DNA of 15,000 nucleotides, taken from Botryococcus braunii. Its lineage: Eukaryota; Chlorophyta; Trebouxiophyceae. The DNA lies in NCBI GenBank assembly GCA_002005505.1, contig KV908434.1, forward strand, positions 68,688 to 83,687. Reading direction: 5' to 3'. The translations under genes and the position numbers were made by a program. Each line of letters opens with the position of its first letter. Within the stretch, counting starts at the first letter, position 1. The notes beneath the pieces are model-generated. The model was not told where the DNA came from and searched no databases. It worked only from the letters and a program-made list of their open reading frames with translations. Positions 1 through 10,734 of the stretch are shown one piece after another.

Positions 1-124
1 GCACACATTGACGGAACACTTCTAACTTAGATGTTCTAAAGGGGAGGGAACCACGCTGCAAGTTTCTGGCTATAGTAGTGTTGGGTTTTTTTTTTTTGGG
101 GGGGGGGGGGGGGCGGCAGCTCAC
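1..124 (-). other. 5' part of intron 3 of the FKBP-like gene (continues outside window)
   Basis: It starts with the strong donor GTGAGC at 124. In the transcript it then runs within about 11 nt into 16 C (113-98) followed by 12 A (97-86). No frame in 1-85 continues the FKBP domain, so the next exon lies to the left of the window. Confidence 0.6.
86..113. repeat. T12-G16 homopolymer pair
   Basis: Twelve T at 86-97 followed directly by sixteen G at 98-113. On the strand of the FKBP-like gene this is C16-A12, just inside intron 3. Confidence 0.95.
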
Positions 125-1992
<1,868 letters not shown>

Positions 1993-2479
1993 CGCGTCTG
2001 CAAACTTCGCTTTGACGTCAAGAGTCTTCAAAAAACGGTAAACCGCATAACCCAATCAAACAACTTTTCCCTTTTAGTTGACTAATTCTTCAAACGATGC
2101 ACACGATAAGCTTATGCAGCTCAGGATACGTTGACAAAGGTCTCCGTGAGATCAGTCAAAGTTAAAGGCAGCAGACCATACCCCGATGCGCCAAAGAACG
2201 GGAACACAGAGGCAGGCAAACGTCAATACAGGAATCAGCGAAGGAAGGTGAAGGATATCTGTATTGGGAAGACGGGGGATACAATACGGGGGAAATCACG
2301 GGGCCCACAAACGGCTGGGATCGAGGAGATGACGGTGGAAACTGCGAGACACTGTACATTCCAGTTCGGAGTGCGTGGGTGTCTCACCACTGTCATTGAC
2401 GACCGTAGATTCCTTTCACGGTTTGTGGTATGCTGGTATGGTAAGGCTACTGTAAGGCTATGGCTATTACTCTGGTATG
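1993..2479. other. Upstream flank of the FKBP-like gene, up to the retroelement
   Basis: 487 bp between the start codon and the retroelement, expected to hold the 5' UTR and native promoter. I see a CCAAT sequence on the plus strand near 2051-2055 and no convincing TATA box. The last 70 bp before the insertion are rich in GGTATG-like words. Confidence 0.5.
2475..2479. repeat. Target site duplication, left copy
   Basis: GTATG directly abuts the LTR terminus at 2480 and is repeated at 9790-9794. A 5-bp duplication is the usual size for Ty1/copia and Ty3/gypsy integrases. Confidence 0.93.
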
Positions 2480-2552
2480 TGTTGGAAAATCGGCTGCCGT
2501 TGTCCCACCCCTTTGTCCATTGCCGCCTTCATTTCAACCCAGCTTCTTCATC

Positions 2553-2844
2553 CCTGCAATAAGCTGCAGTCTTAGCAGTCTATGCAGGGAACAGTACCAC
2601 ACATTGATGAGTCGTACCAAACAAGGACGACTGCTCAAGTACTGGAGTCTGCGAAGCAACAGATCTATTTACAATGCAAGTGCACTAAAGTGTAACTGCT
2701 CTAACTAAGGAACAACTAATCAAGGGATACCTGCAATAAGCTGCAGTCTTAGCAGTCTATGCAGGGAACAGTACCACACATTGATAAGTCGTACCAAACA
2801 AGGACGACTGCTCAAGTACTGGAGTCTGCGAAGCAACAGATCTA
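2553..2844. repeat. 115-bp tandem-spaced duplication inside the 3' LTR
   Basis: Copies at 2553-2667 and 2730-2844, 177 bp apart, differ at one base (G2609 against A2786). Each contains complementary arms AGCAGTC and GACTGCT around a GTCGT/ACGAC stem. Both LTRs carry both copies with the same internal difference, so the duplication is older than this insertion. Confidence 0.92.
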
Positions 2845-3235
2845 CCAGAAAGTCTGTGATACTATCCCTTAAATACTGACGCAGGAGGACTTACATAATT
2901 TGCCTCCCTTAGCCGTCATCATCAAGCACTTTATGCACGCAACTTATGCGGAATGTCCCGCTATCCGTGCGAATCCCGTTGTACCATTCAAGCATCGTCA
3001 AAAGTGCTGACCGCTAAGACGGATTACCGCATCCGACTAGCCCTCGAATGGCATTAACGACTCGATCAATGCAAATGACGTCCGTAGGACTACTCGGAGT
3101 CTGGAACGAACACTAAGGTAGCAGTAGGTGCCTAAGATGGTCCGGATACAACACCATTTGGACTTTACTTGCCCGAATCTACCCGTTAGCACCTTAACCA
3201 GTGTCCGAATCATCCGAATCAGTCCGTAAACAACC

Positions 3236-3242
3236 CTATATA
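3236..3242 (-). promoter_or_regulatory. Putative TATA box of the 3' LTR
   Basis: TATATAG in the context GTGTATATAGGG on the minus strand, about 185 bp from the U3 terminus. Transcription would start some 30 bp downstream, near 3205-3210, and read toward the FKBP-like gene. The copy in the other LTR is at 9607-9601. Confidence 0.55.
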
Positions 3243-3300
3243 CACTAAGATAGGGTTTACAGGTACCACGTACCTCCATATATGTCTCATGAGTGACACC

Positions 3301-3343
3301 TGACTCAGGTCAGTGACCATTATGTTTGCACCAGTCACGTCAC
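3301..3343. promoter_or_regulatory. bZIP-type motifs in U3 of the 3' LTR
   Basis: TGACTCA (3301-3307), the GCN4/AP-1 type site, is the centre of the dyad ACCTGA-C-TCAGGT. GTGACGTGAC (minus strand, 3343-3334) contains TGACGT, the core of plant TGA/CREB-type sites. Both lie 60-100 bp upstream of the TATA box. The same pair is in the other LTR near 9666-9708. Binding is inference from motif identity. Confidence 0.4.
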
Positions 3344-3425
3344 TTCACAAATACACACAATCACAGTGGGAATTTCCCAACTTAGAAATTCTCCACTGAG
3401 CCCCAAGGGGGCCCATTTTACAACA

Positions 3426-3434
3426 CCTCCCCTT
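3426..3434 (-). promoter_or_regulatory. Polypurine tract
   Basis: AAGGGGAGG on the minus strand, directly upstream of the 3' LTR start at 3425. This is the expected place and composition for the plus-strand DNA primer, and it supports the minus orientation. Confidence 0.85.
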
Positions 3435-4540
3435 GTATGCAGTGAAGGGTAAGTGACTAACCTAGCCACATGCGAGAAGTGATACGGCATAGCCACAACT
3501 ACTACACCATCACTTCACCATATACAACCATGGAAATAGAAGTGAGATCCAATCTTCAGGAATCCCAACGCTTCCTTTCCATCTCTATGCATCCTAATGC
3601 AAAGGATAACCTTATGGCAAACACAAGTGCCACAAATGTCATGTACTCAAGCAGAACTTCTGCTAGGTGTCTAACCTCAAAGAACCAAACACTTGGTCTT
3701 ACAATGTCTTAAGATGTAACTCCAATCTAATGACAAGTTACTCTCCTTTTATTCATCTATGACATCAACTTGCCTCCCCTACATTCTAGGAAGAAGCTCG
3801 TCATCTCAACAATGTCCATAGAACTAGGATCAATATGTTCAAGTGATCCCCTAAATAATGCTACACACCATCATGCGTGGTTTTCTAATATCTTAAGCTT
3901 TTATTACTAGAACATTCGAGACCTAACCCGTCCCGAGTTCTCAAGTTGAATTTTAACCAAGCAATCACAACTGCTGAACTTCAGACAGCCATGATCCTTA
4001 ACATACAAAGTGAAAAAACACCAATTTCACTATAAACGTCTCGTTCAGAAATGAGGGCCTTCACCCATAACTGGTATAGGGCACTCTCAATTTCTAACAC
4101 GTGAAAGAAGTGACATGCCTATAGCATAGGCACAACAATATCACCTCAACTCACAACAACCAGATAATTAGAAGTGTAAGACTACAAATTCATTATATGA
4201 ACTTCTATAGTCCCTAACCAACACTTCTAGTATCTATCCGTAGGTCAATGTCCAGGTACAATTCCAGTACCTCCAAACACCATGCATATCATGTAGCAAA
4301 CTGCAATGGATATTAAACTCCTGAGTTCTACCATTGTACTCATTCAACAAGTAGAGAGCTCAACGTCGATAATAAGATGTCCGTACACTCCTAAGTGCAT
4401 CCAAGTGCCTCCCCTCAAACCTTGGGGACAAGCACGGCACAAAACAATGACCAGAATGTTCAAGGATCAATACTCAAGTGATCCTAAGCAAAGTCTTAGC
4501 CAACAACCATGGCTAACATAACTCCAAGAGTTAAACCACC
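3435..4540. other. Retroelement interior, no gene seen
   Basis: AC-rich on the plus strand, with stops in all frames and no ORF longer than about 80 codons. No domain or RNA gene is recognised. Confidence 0.6.
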
Positions 4541-4720
4541 AGGAGATTCGAAGCACGAATCGTCCGGAGTATCGAACAGTAACCCGATCGACAAATTCAC
4601 AAGTCGACACGGAGTCTCGATCTTAAAACGTGTCACTACAACTCGAACAGTTCGAGTCGACGCGTAACAACCAGAAATCAGAGCGCAGTCTCTCTCACTA
4701 ACGTGTGAGAGATACAACTA
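4540..4720. other. CpG-richer island with small hairpins in the retroelement interior
   Basis: This stretch has many CG dinucleotides unlike its surroundings. It holds two perfect inverted repeats: ACTCGAA-CAG-TTCGAGT at 4641-4657 and TCTCTCAC-6nt-GTGAGAGA at 4691-4712. A minus-strand frame of 73 codons covers it but resembles nothing I know. Confidence 0.5.
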
Positions 4721-6190
4721 ACACGTTTTTCTGTGCAGTGAAGCTGCAGAGCCTCCCTGTGATTCCCAGAACCAGGGAAGACCACACAGGTCACACAAAG
4801 TGTTCTACACATATTCTAAAAATATATCTAATACAATGTTACTCACAATTATCACTTCCCAAGTGATCTCTGTGTCTAACTTGCCTTCTGCGCAAGCGCG
4901 CAACGATGTCGGAAAAACATCTGACTATCAATAGCTCCTTCCAGTTTTCACCAAAACTCAGGAAACTTGGTCAGGGCTTTCATAATATTATTCACCACTC
5001 ATAAGAAGAGTTACAGCTCTTTGCACTGACTAACACCTTCTTAACTGAGCACTAGCCTAGACAGAGTGTCTGTCTGCAAACTTGGGAGTATCCAGTCACT
5101 ACACATCAGTGACCCTCCCCTAAAGCCCATCCCTGAACATCAAAGATACATTTAAATATCTTCTAGCATGTGTCAGCCAGCATGTGGTTAACCAGGCACT
5201 CATTAGAAGTGACCCTCCCCATGCAGCACAATGTTTAATGTAAAACCCACTTCACAACACCACACTAAGCTCTTACCAAGAGCAAATGTCATCAGCATTG
5301 CAAGTGTCAACCATTACACTAATGGAAGTACATAGCTTGAGCATCCAATCACAGGATCAACAAGTCTAAACACCCATGGACAAAACACCCACTACACACA
5401 TCATGATATGTGAGAGTCTTCATGGATATGGACCTTCCCAAGAACTTGAAACCAGCATATTGGGTCAGCCACTGACTCCTCAGCAATAAGCTAACAATAG
5501 TCTATAAGTAGGCCCTTTTCACATGGTTCACTGGATTTCTTTTAATGCACCTTAGCTATACCTAGGTTGTGCACAATCCTCCTCACACAATCTTGGGGTC
5601 CAAGCTCTCCTCAGCTCTATTGGGCACCTCAGGAGTCTTGGGTCAACCTTGCCCTCACCTTTGGTCTACCAGCCCTCAAACTCTTCTGGAGGTTCCCCCT
5701 CAGTTATCTTGAAGCGATCTAAACCTTAAGCTATTGCAATGTCAAGCAAATCCAACCATAAATGGGGACAACTACTCCTCAAGTCACTATTGATAGTAAC
5801 ACACTTGGGGTCCATTCCTATCTAGATCTCATCCTCACAACCATAACATACATGACTTCCTCAAGAGTCACTCTAGAGGTGATGCCTACATGGTTCATTC
5901 ACAACAACAATTAACAACCAAAGAAGGTATGTTAATTCCACTTGCATGGCCAACCTAACCTAGGTTGCACATACCCATGCCAAGTGCACATCTTCATATG
6001 AAGACAAAGGACCATGCATCTCTTATTAAGCTGTAGAAAAAACAAACTATGTCTCTTCCTAGGTGACTAACCATATTGCACCTATAGACATGGTCATTCA
6101 ATGCTACACACTCAAACATGCACCATAGTCCCTTGAGCTAATCATGCCATATCAAAACATGAGAAGCCCAAATCATTTAAACCACCAACC
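4721..6190. other. Retroelement interior, no gene seen
   Basis: AT-rich, frequently stopped in all frames. A short phrase, AGTGACCCTCCCC, occurs at about 5110 and 5208. Nothing else stands out. Confidence 0.6.
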
Positions 6191-6214
6191 TCATGTTGGT
6201 ACAATGCCTCTCTG

Positions 6215-6490
6215 ATACAGTAGAAACGGCCAAAGGATGCGGGAACAATGGTTACAACTTGTTTGGGCTCCACCTCAGTACCCGTCCAGTCCGGCTCGGT
6301 CCTTCCTCTGCCAAAGCCTTATTCTATCCTGTTCTAAGTGTCCCTGTCTCCATCGCCAATGCGCCTTGTCAAGTAAGGGGTCACTCCCTTGGCGCGTGAA
6401 GCAGCCACTTCTTGGCGTGGAGGACCATAACTCACGAAGGGACCTTTATGGAGGTCCAAATCCTCGTGGTCCGGTCATTTTCCTATAACA
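6215..6490. other. GC-rich island in the retroelement interior
   Basis: Base composition changes sharply to GC-rich for about 270 bp and then back. A GGACCT-6nt-AGGTCC hairpin lies near 6440-6457. Short plus-strand frames of 68 and 83 codons overlap here in different phases without recognisable similarity. It could be a relic of coding sequence or a captured host fragment. Confidence 0.45.
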
Positions 6491-6542
6491 CGCGACTATT
6501 CCTGTTACACTCTCATCATGAAGTATCCCTTAACATGCTAAT

Positions 6543-7142
6543 AGAATAAAGACTATTACATGTCTCCATCCATAAGACATGTCTAAAATGTTCAACCACC
6601 AAAGCTAAGACCATACCATGAATGTTCACACCCATAATGTCTATAATAGCTATGGCTCACAATGAACACAACTTGGATCATATCCACACTATGATCCAAA
6701 ACATGAAAGCACACACTTAGTGTCACCCAACATTGGCACACAAAGTAATGCTATCATCTCACAAGGAACTCAACAATAGCCCCTTGAAACAAATTATGCC
6801 TTATCAAGGCATAAGAGCATCAAGTAAAGTAAAAAGCACACCCATACCATGGATTGAACATGCCTCAACATGAGACAAACACATTACTTTAACAAGCACA
6901 TGGAATAAAGGCTACAACAAGTCTCTACCCATTACTCCACATTGTAAATGTGTCAACCAACAAAGCAAGATCACCACATGAATACACACATTCTATATGG
7001 CTACAATAGCTATGGTCACTAGTTGGACCAAATCCTCAATTTGATCCAAAAATTGAACATGAAAGCACACTAAGTGACACCCAACATTGGTTCACCAAGT
7101 AATGCTATCAACACAAGGAACTCAACAATAGCTCCTTCAAGC
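6543..7142. repeat. Diverged ~360-bp tandem duplication in the retroelement interior
   Basis: The stretch from about 6543 to 6785 reappears, with substitutions and small indels, at about 6903-7142. Shared landmarks include CAATAGCTATGG, GATCCAAAA, AACATGAAAGCACAC, CCCAACATTGG and GGAACTCAACAATAGC. The offset drifts from 360 to 352 bp. Confidence 0.8.
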
Positions 7143-7216
7143 AAGTCAAGCATGATGGGAACCTACACACATATACCCAATGTAAGTAGTCCCTCATCAA
7201 CCAACTTAAATACACA

Positions 7217-7482
7217 CATGTAAGTGGCTCCACATTGGCCATCATACATATACCATGTAAGTGGCTCCACATTGGCCAACATACATAAACCATGTAAGTG
7301 GCTCTACATTAGCCAACATACATAAACCATGTAAGTGGCTCTACATTGGCCAACATACATAAACCATGTAAGTGGCTCTACATTAGCCAACATACATAAA
7401 CCATGTAAGAAGCTCTACATTAGCCAACATACATAAACCATGTAAGTGGCTCTACATTAGCCAACATACATAAACCATGTAA
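7217..7482. repeat. 37-bp tandem repeat array, about seven units
   Basis: CATGTAAGTGGCTC starts units at 7217, 7254, 7291, 7328, 7365, 7402 and 7439, with a partial unit at 7476. The spacing is always exactly 37 bp, and units differ at a few positions (CTCC or CTCT, TTGG or TTAG). Confidence 0.95.
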
Positions 7483-8616
7483 CATCATCCAAAGGGGTTC
7501 TACATATACTACCCTTCAACATGGATGAAACAAACACAAACTTAAGAAGTTTATGTAAGTGGGACATGTTTGTAAGAAGTCATGCTTAACACCTTAAGCC
7601 CATGAGGAGGCTTCACTAGAGCTTCCCCATAAATGAATCGATCCCCTCATTGATGCACATGCCACCAAGTTCATGAAGCTATGGAGAGCTTAATTCTTAT
7701 TATGGGTGACTTACCAAATAGCACCTATAGAATAAAGCCCACCCATACTTCAAGCTTAAGCATGCACAACAAGGAATCAGCCACACAAGTGAGCAATCAT
7801 TTGTATCACAAGTGAATTGTCAATTGTCACCACATCAATGTCAAATAACATGCTTATTTCATATCTAGTGACCACTCACTTGATCACACTCTAAATAAGC
7901 ACATGCCTAACCTTTGGCCTACTACCAAATTAAGGCAAGTATACCAAGGATCAACACTAGACCCAAATAACCAATGCATATCATTAATGCATAATCTTTA
8001 TAAACAAGGCAAAGCGCTTAACAACAAGGAAGGTAAGTCATCAATTGCCTTCCAATCCACAATCATAAGTACCCCTAGGTGACAAACTCATGTCACCCAT
8101 CAGCCCCAAAGGTCAACGTATTTCCTACCTTGGAAATACTACAATGCTGAAACTTGAAGATCCATCTTCAAAGAGGGTAATTAACATGCGCTTTACTGAA
8201 GAATTACCTTTAATCCCTCATGGCCTTCTTCCTGTCAGCTTTGCAAACCATTTGCAAAATGTCAGTTCTTATGAATACTTTCATAAACAACAAACAGCAA
8301 CCACACTTATGTTGCTATCACCTTTATAAGTGTAATCAGTACGTAAGCGACTGCCTACAAAGCATATCAATGCATTCTTGCACATGCAAAGAAGTACACC
8401 CACACCAAGGATGTCTCTTCTTCCTAGTAGTCAAACACTACTAACATGGCAGCTTTCCAAGTGTCTAGTGAAAGCAATATATTCTTCTTTCATCTCTAAA
8501 CATCGAAGGGAGCTCTTGCGCAAGGACCTTTTGCATACTGCCACAGTCAAAGCATGCCATACAATGTATTGATTGCTTGCCCGCAATTCCATCAAAGCCA
8601 AAGTGCTTTATACTCA
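7483..8616. other. Retroelement interior, no gene seen
   Basis: AT-rich plus-strand sequence with only short frames. No conserved motif is recognised. Confidence 0.55.
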
Positions 8617-8751
8617 TTATACTACTCCAGAGTCGATCAACATATGAACTTTCAAGCAAAAGCCAGCGGCACAGCGGATCAGCAGCCGATCGTTTTCATG
8701 CGAGACAAGTTCCACCACGTCCAGATCATACTCTTCCGTTGGCAATGACAT
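8617..8751 (-). CDS. 44-codon ORF at the element's 5' end, possible gag remnant
   Basis: ATG at 8751-8749, about 95 bp after the PBS. It encodes MSLPTEEYDLDVVELV followed by a basic stretch and a stop at 8617. The position is where gag starts in plant LTR elements, and the stretch is richer in GC than the interior beyond it. It has no zinc knuckle or recognisable gag motif. It could be a truncated gag start or chance. Confidence 0.25.
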   Translation of the reverse strand: MSLPTEEYDLDVVELVSHENDRLLIRCAAGFCLKVHMLIDSGVV

Positions 8752-8817
8752 CGAAGTATAGTTCTGAAACCAGCCGAGCAACCGACGAGGTCCTCCTGGT
8801 CCAGGAACACGAACCAA

Positions 8818-8835
8818 CGACAGCCGAAGCTGTCG
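8818..8835 (-). promoter_or_regulatory. C(UUCG)G hairpin overlapping the PBS
   Basis: On the minus strand CGACAGC-TTCG-GCTGTCG forms a perfect 7-bp stem closed by the very stable C(UUCG)G tetraloop. Its 5' arm (8835-8829) overlaps the distal part of the PBS. A role in priming, packaging or translation is inference. Confidence 0.7.
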
Positions 8836-8844
8836 CCGATACCA
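8827..8844 (-). promoter_or_regulatory. Primer binding site
   Basis: On the minus strand TGGTATCGGCGACAGCTT follows the LTR with no gap. The first seven bases, TGGTATC, equal the start of the common plant PBS complementary to initiator methionine tRNA. The following bases differ from that PBS, so the actual primer tRNA is uncertain. Confidence 0.82.
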
Positions 8845-8917
8845 TGTTGGAAAATCGGCTGCCGTTGTCCCACCCCTTTGTCCATTGCCGCCTTCATTTC
8901 AACCCAGCTTCTTCATC

Positions 8918-9209
8918 CCTGCAATAAGCTGCAGTCTTAGCAGTCTATGCAGGGAACAGTACCACACATTGATGAGTCGTACCAAACAAGGACGACTGCT
9001 CAAGTACTGGAGTCTGCGAAGCAACAGATCTATTTACAATGCAAGTGCACTAAAGTGTAACTGCTCTAACTAAGGAACAACTAATCAAGGGATACCTGCA
9101 ATAAGCTGCAGTCTTAGCAGTCTATGCAGGGAACAGTACCACACATTGATAAGTCGTACCAAACAAGGACGACTGCTCAAGTACTGGAGTCTGCGAAGCA
9201 ACAGATCTA
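8918..9209. repeat. 115-bp tandem-spaced duplication inside the 5' LTR
   Basis: Copies at 8918-9032 and 9095-9209, the counterparts of 2553-2667 and 2730-2844, including the single G/A difference between copies. Confidence 0.92.
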
Positions 9210-9600
9210 CCAGAAAGTCTGTGATACTATCCCTTAAATACTGACGCAGGAGGACTTACATAATTTGCCTCCCTTAGCCGTCATCATCAAGCACTTTATG
9301 CACGCAACTTATGCGGAATGTCCCGCTATCCGTGCGAATCCCGTTGTACCATTCAAGCATCGTCAAAAGTGCTGACCGCTAAGACGGATTACCGCATCCG
9401 ACTAGCCCTCGAATGGCATTAACGACTCGATCAATGCAAATGACGTCCGTAGGACTACTCGGAGTCTGGAACGAACACTAAGGTAGCAGTAGGTGCCTAA
9501 GATGGTCCGGATACAACACCATTTGGACTTTACTTGCCCGAATCTACCCGTTAGCACCTTAACCAGTGTCCGAATCATCCGAATCAGTCCGTAAACAACC

Positions 9601-9607
9601 CTATATA
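9601..9607 (-). promoter_or_regulatory. Putative TATA box of the 5' LTR
   Basis: The same TATATAG as at 3242-3236, shifted by 6,365. In this LTR it would drive the genomic RNA of the element. Confidence 0.55.
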
Positions 9608-9789
9608 CACTAAGATAGGGTTTACAGGTACCCCGTACCTCCATATATGTCTCATGAGTGACACCTGACTCAGGTCAGTGACCATTATGTTTGCACCAGT
9701 CACGTCACTTCACAAATACACACAATCACAGTGGGAATTTCCCAACTTAGAAATTCTCCACTGAGCCCCAAGGGGCCCATTTTACAACA

Positions 9790-9794
9790 GTATG
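9790..9794. repeat. Target site duplication, right copy
   Basis: GTATG directly after the LTR terminus at 9789, identical to 2475-2479. Confidence 0.93.
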
Positions 9795-9926
9795 GCTCTG
9801 GCTGAGGTATGATTAGTGGTATGGCATGGTGGTACGGTATGGCTTCTTTCCTTAAGTTTATGGTCTCCTGCTTCAAGTTATGGTCTATCCTTGGCTTGTA
9901 TCTGCCCCTGCTCCTGCCCTGCCCTG
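9795..9926. other. GGTATG-rich flank right of the retroelement
   Basis: The words GGTATG, GGCATGG and GGTACGG recur here as they do just left of 2475, so the element landed inside a short degenerate repeat. Beyond about 9850 the sequence is pyrimidine-rich and leads into the microsatellite. Confidence 0.5.
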
Positions 9927-10183
<257 letters not shown>

Positions 10184-10670
10184 GTCGCTTGCGCTCGCTC
10201 TCGCTCCCGCACTCTCCACCCCCCCCCCCTCTCTATGCCTCTCCCTCCCCGCGCTCAATCACCTGATTGAGCATGTGTCATCATCATGTGTGCCCATGAC
10301 CCTGGCTCCCACGCACCAGCGTGTAGGTTACATGATTTGAGGTTGAAATATGCATCACATCCATTCTTCTTTAAATGTGCACCGGCTTGTATAGTTGCAT
10401 CAATCGCTATGAAGGTAACTTGAAAGTTGGATGTTTAAAGAAATTTCCCAACCTGCATGGCAGCTGGGATGAAAGAGGGGCATATATGTATATCACGATT
10501 GAGCTTGCATCCTTGTGCTTGTCATTGCATCTTATAAGTGTTGTTTGGATGGTTGTCCTGCAGCTGCATCAATGCAGATCGTACATACCGCTCGAGAAAT
10601 GATATAAAAGGTTTGCGGCTAGGATAGACTTCACTGTTTTTATAAAACTACTTCTAAGGTGGGTAATGGC
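10184..10670. other. Intergenic, no gene seen
   Basis: Starts with a C/G-rich segment that includes C11 at about 10219-10229, then unique sequence. A 75-codon plus frame at 10375-10602 has no recognisable similarity and no supporting signals. Confidence 0.5.
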
Positions 10671-10734
10671 CCATATGTGTGGGTATATACCCAACATGTG
10701 TGGGTATATACCCAACATGTGTGGGTATATACCC
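10671..10734. repeat. 21-bp tandem repeat with a 12-bp palindrome
   Basis: GGGTATATACCC occurs at 10681-10692, 10702-10713 and 10723-10734, exactly 21 bp apart, with the spacer AACATGTGT between copies and a similar lead-in at about 10671-10680. Confidence 0.95.

Larger units (their letters stand above)
2480..3425 (-). repeat. 3' LTR of the retroelement (element orientation)
   Basis: 946 bp, the partner of 8845-9789. It holds the same putative TATA box, bZIP-type motifs and internal 115-bp duplication. Its end at 2480 lies 488 bp upstream of the FKBP-like start codon in the same transcriptional orientation. Confidence 0.95.
2480..9789 (-). mobile_element. Complete non-autonomous LTR retroelement (LARD-like), minus strand
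   Basis: 7,310 bp between GTATG target duplications. The termini are TGTTG...CAACA in each LTR. Reading the minus strand, the order is LTR (9789-8845), primer binding site (8844 down), a 5.4-kb interior, a polypurine tract (3434-3426) and LTR (3425-2480). The PBS and PPT fix the orientation: on the plus strand neither LTR is followed by TGG or preceded by purines. I see no gag, protease, integrase, reverse transcriptase or RNase H motifs in either strand, so its mobility would depend on enzymes supplied by another element. The near-identical LTRs indicate recent insertion. Confidence 0.93.
8845..9789 (-). repeat. 5' LTR of the retroelement (element orientation)
   Basis: 945 bp, beginning TGTTGTAAAA and ending CCAACA on the minus strand. 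It matches 2480-3425 at an offset of 6,365 with two differences seen by eye: C at 9633 against A at 3268, and four instead of five G in the run near 9774. A TATA box at 9607-9601 suggests U3 covers roughly 9789-9575. Confidence 0.95.

Noticed and set aside
2131..2562. 143-codon plus-strand ORF
   Set aside because: It crosses the retroelement boundary at 2480, so its 3' part is LTR. No domain or signal supports it.
2600..2640. Hammerhead ribozyme-like order in the LTR module: a UC site, TGATGA, a GUC/GAC stem, then CUGCU pairing with AGCAG
   Set aside because: The conserved C3 is U, GAAA is shortened to GA, stem I barely pairs, and the similarity is on the plus strand whereas the element is transcribed from the minus strand.
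3037..3279. 80-codon minus ORF, identical in both LTRs (also 9402-9644)
   Set aside because: Its identity follows from LTR identity. It lies across the TATA box and promoter region and has no recognisable similarity.
3426..3445. Plus-strand orientation of the element with a PBS after 3425
   Set aside because: The sequence there starts CCTCCCC, without TGG, and no purine tract precedes 8845 on the plus strand. The minus orientation explains both ends.
7217..7482. CRISPR-like regular repeat
   Set aside because: The 37-bp units are directly abutting with no unique spacers, in a eukaryotic retroelement.
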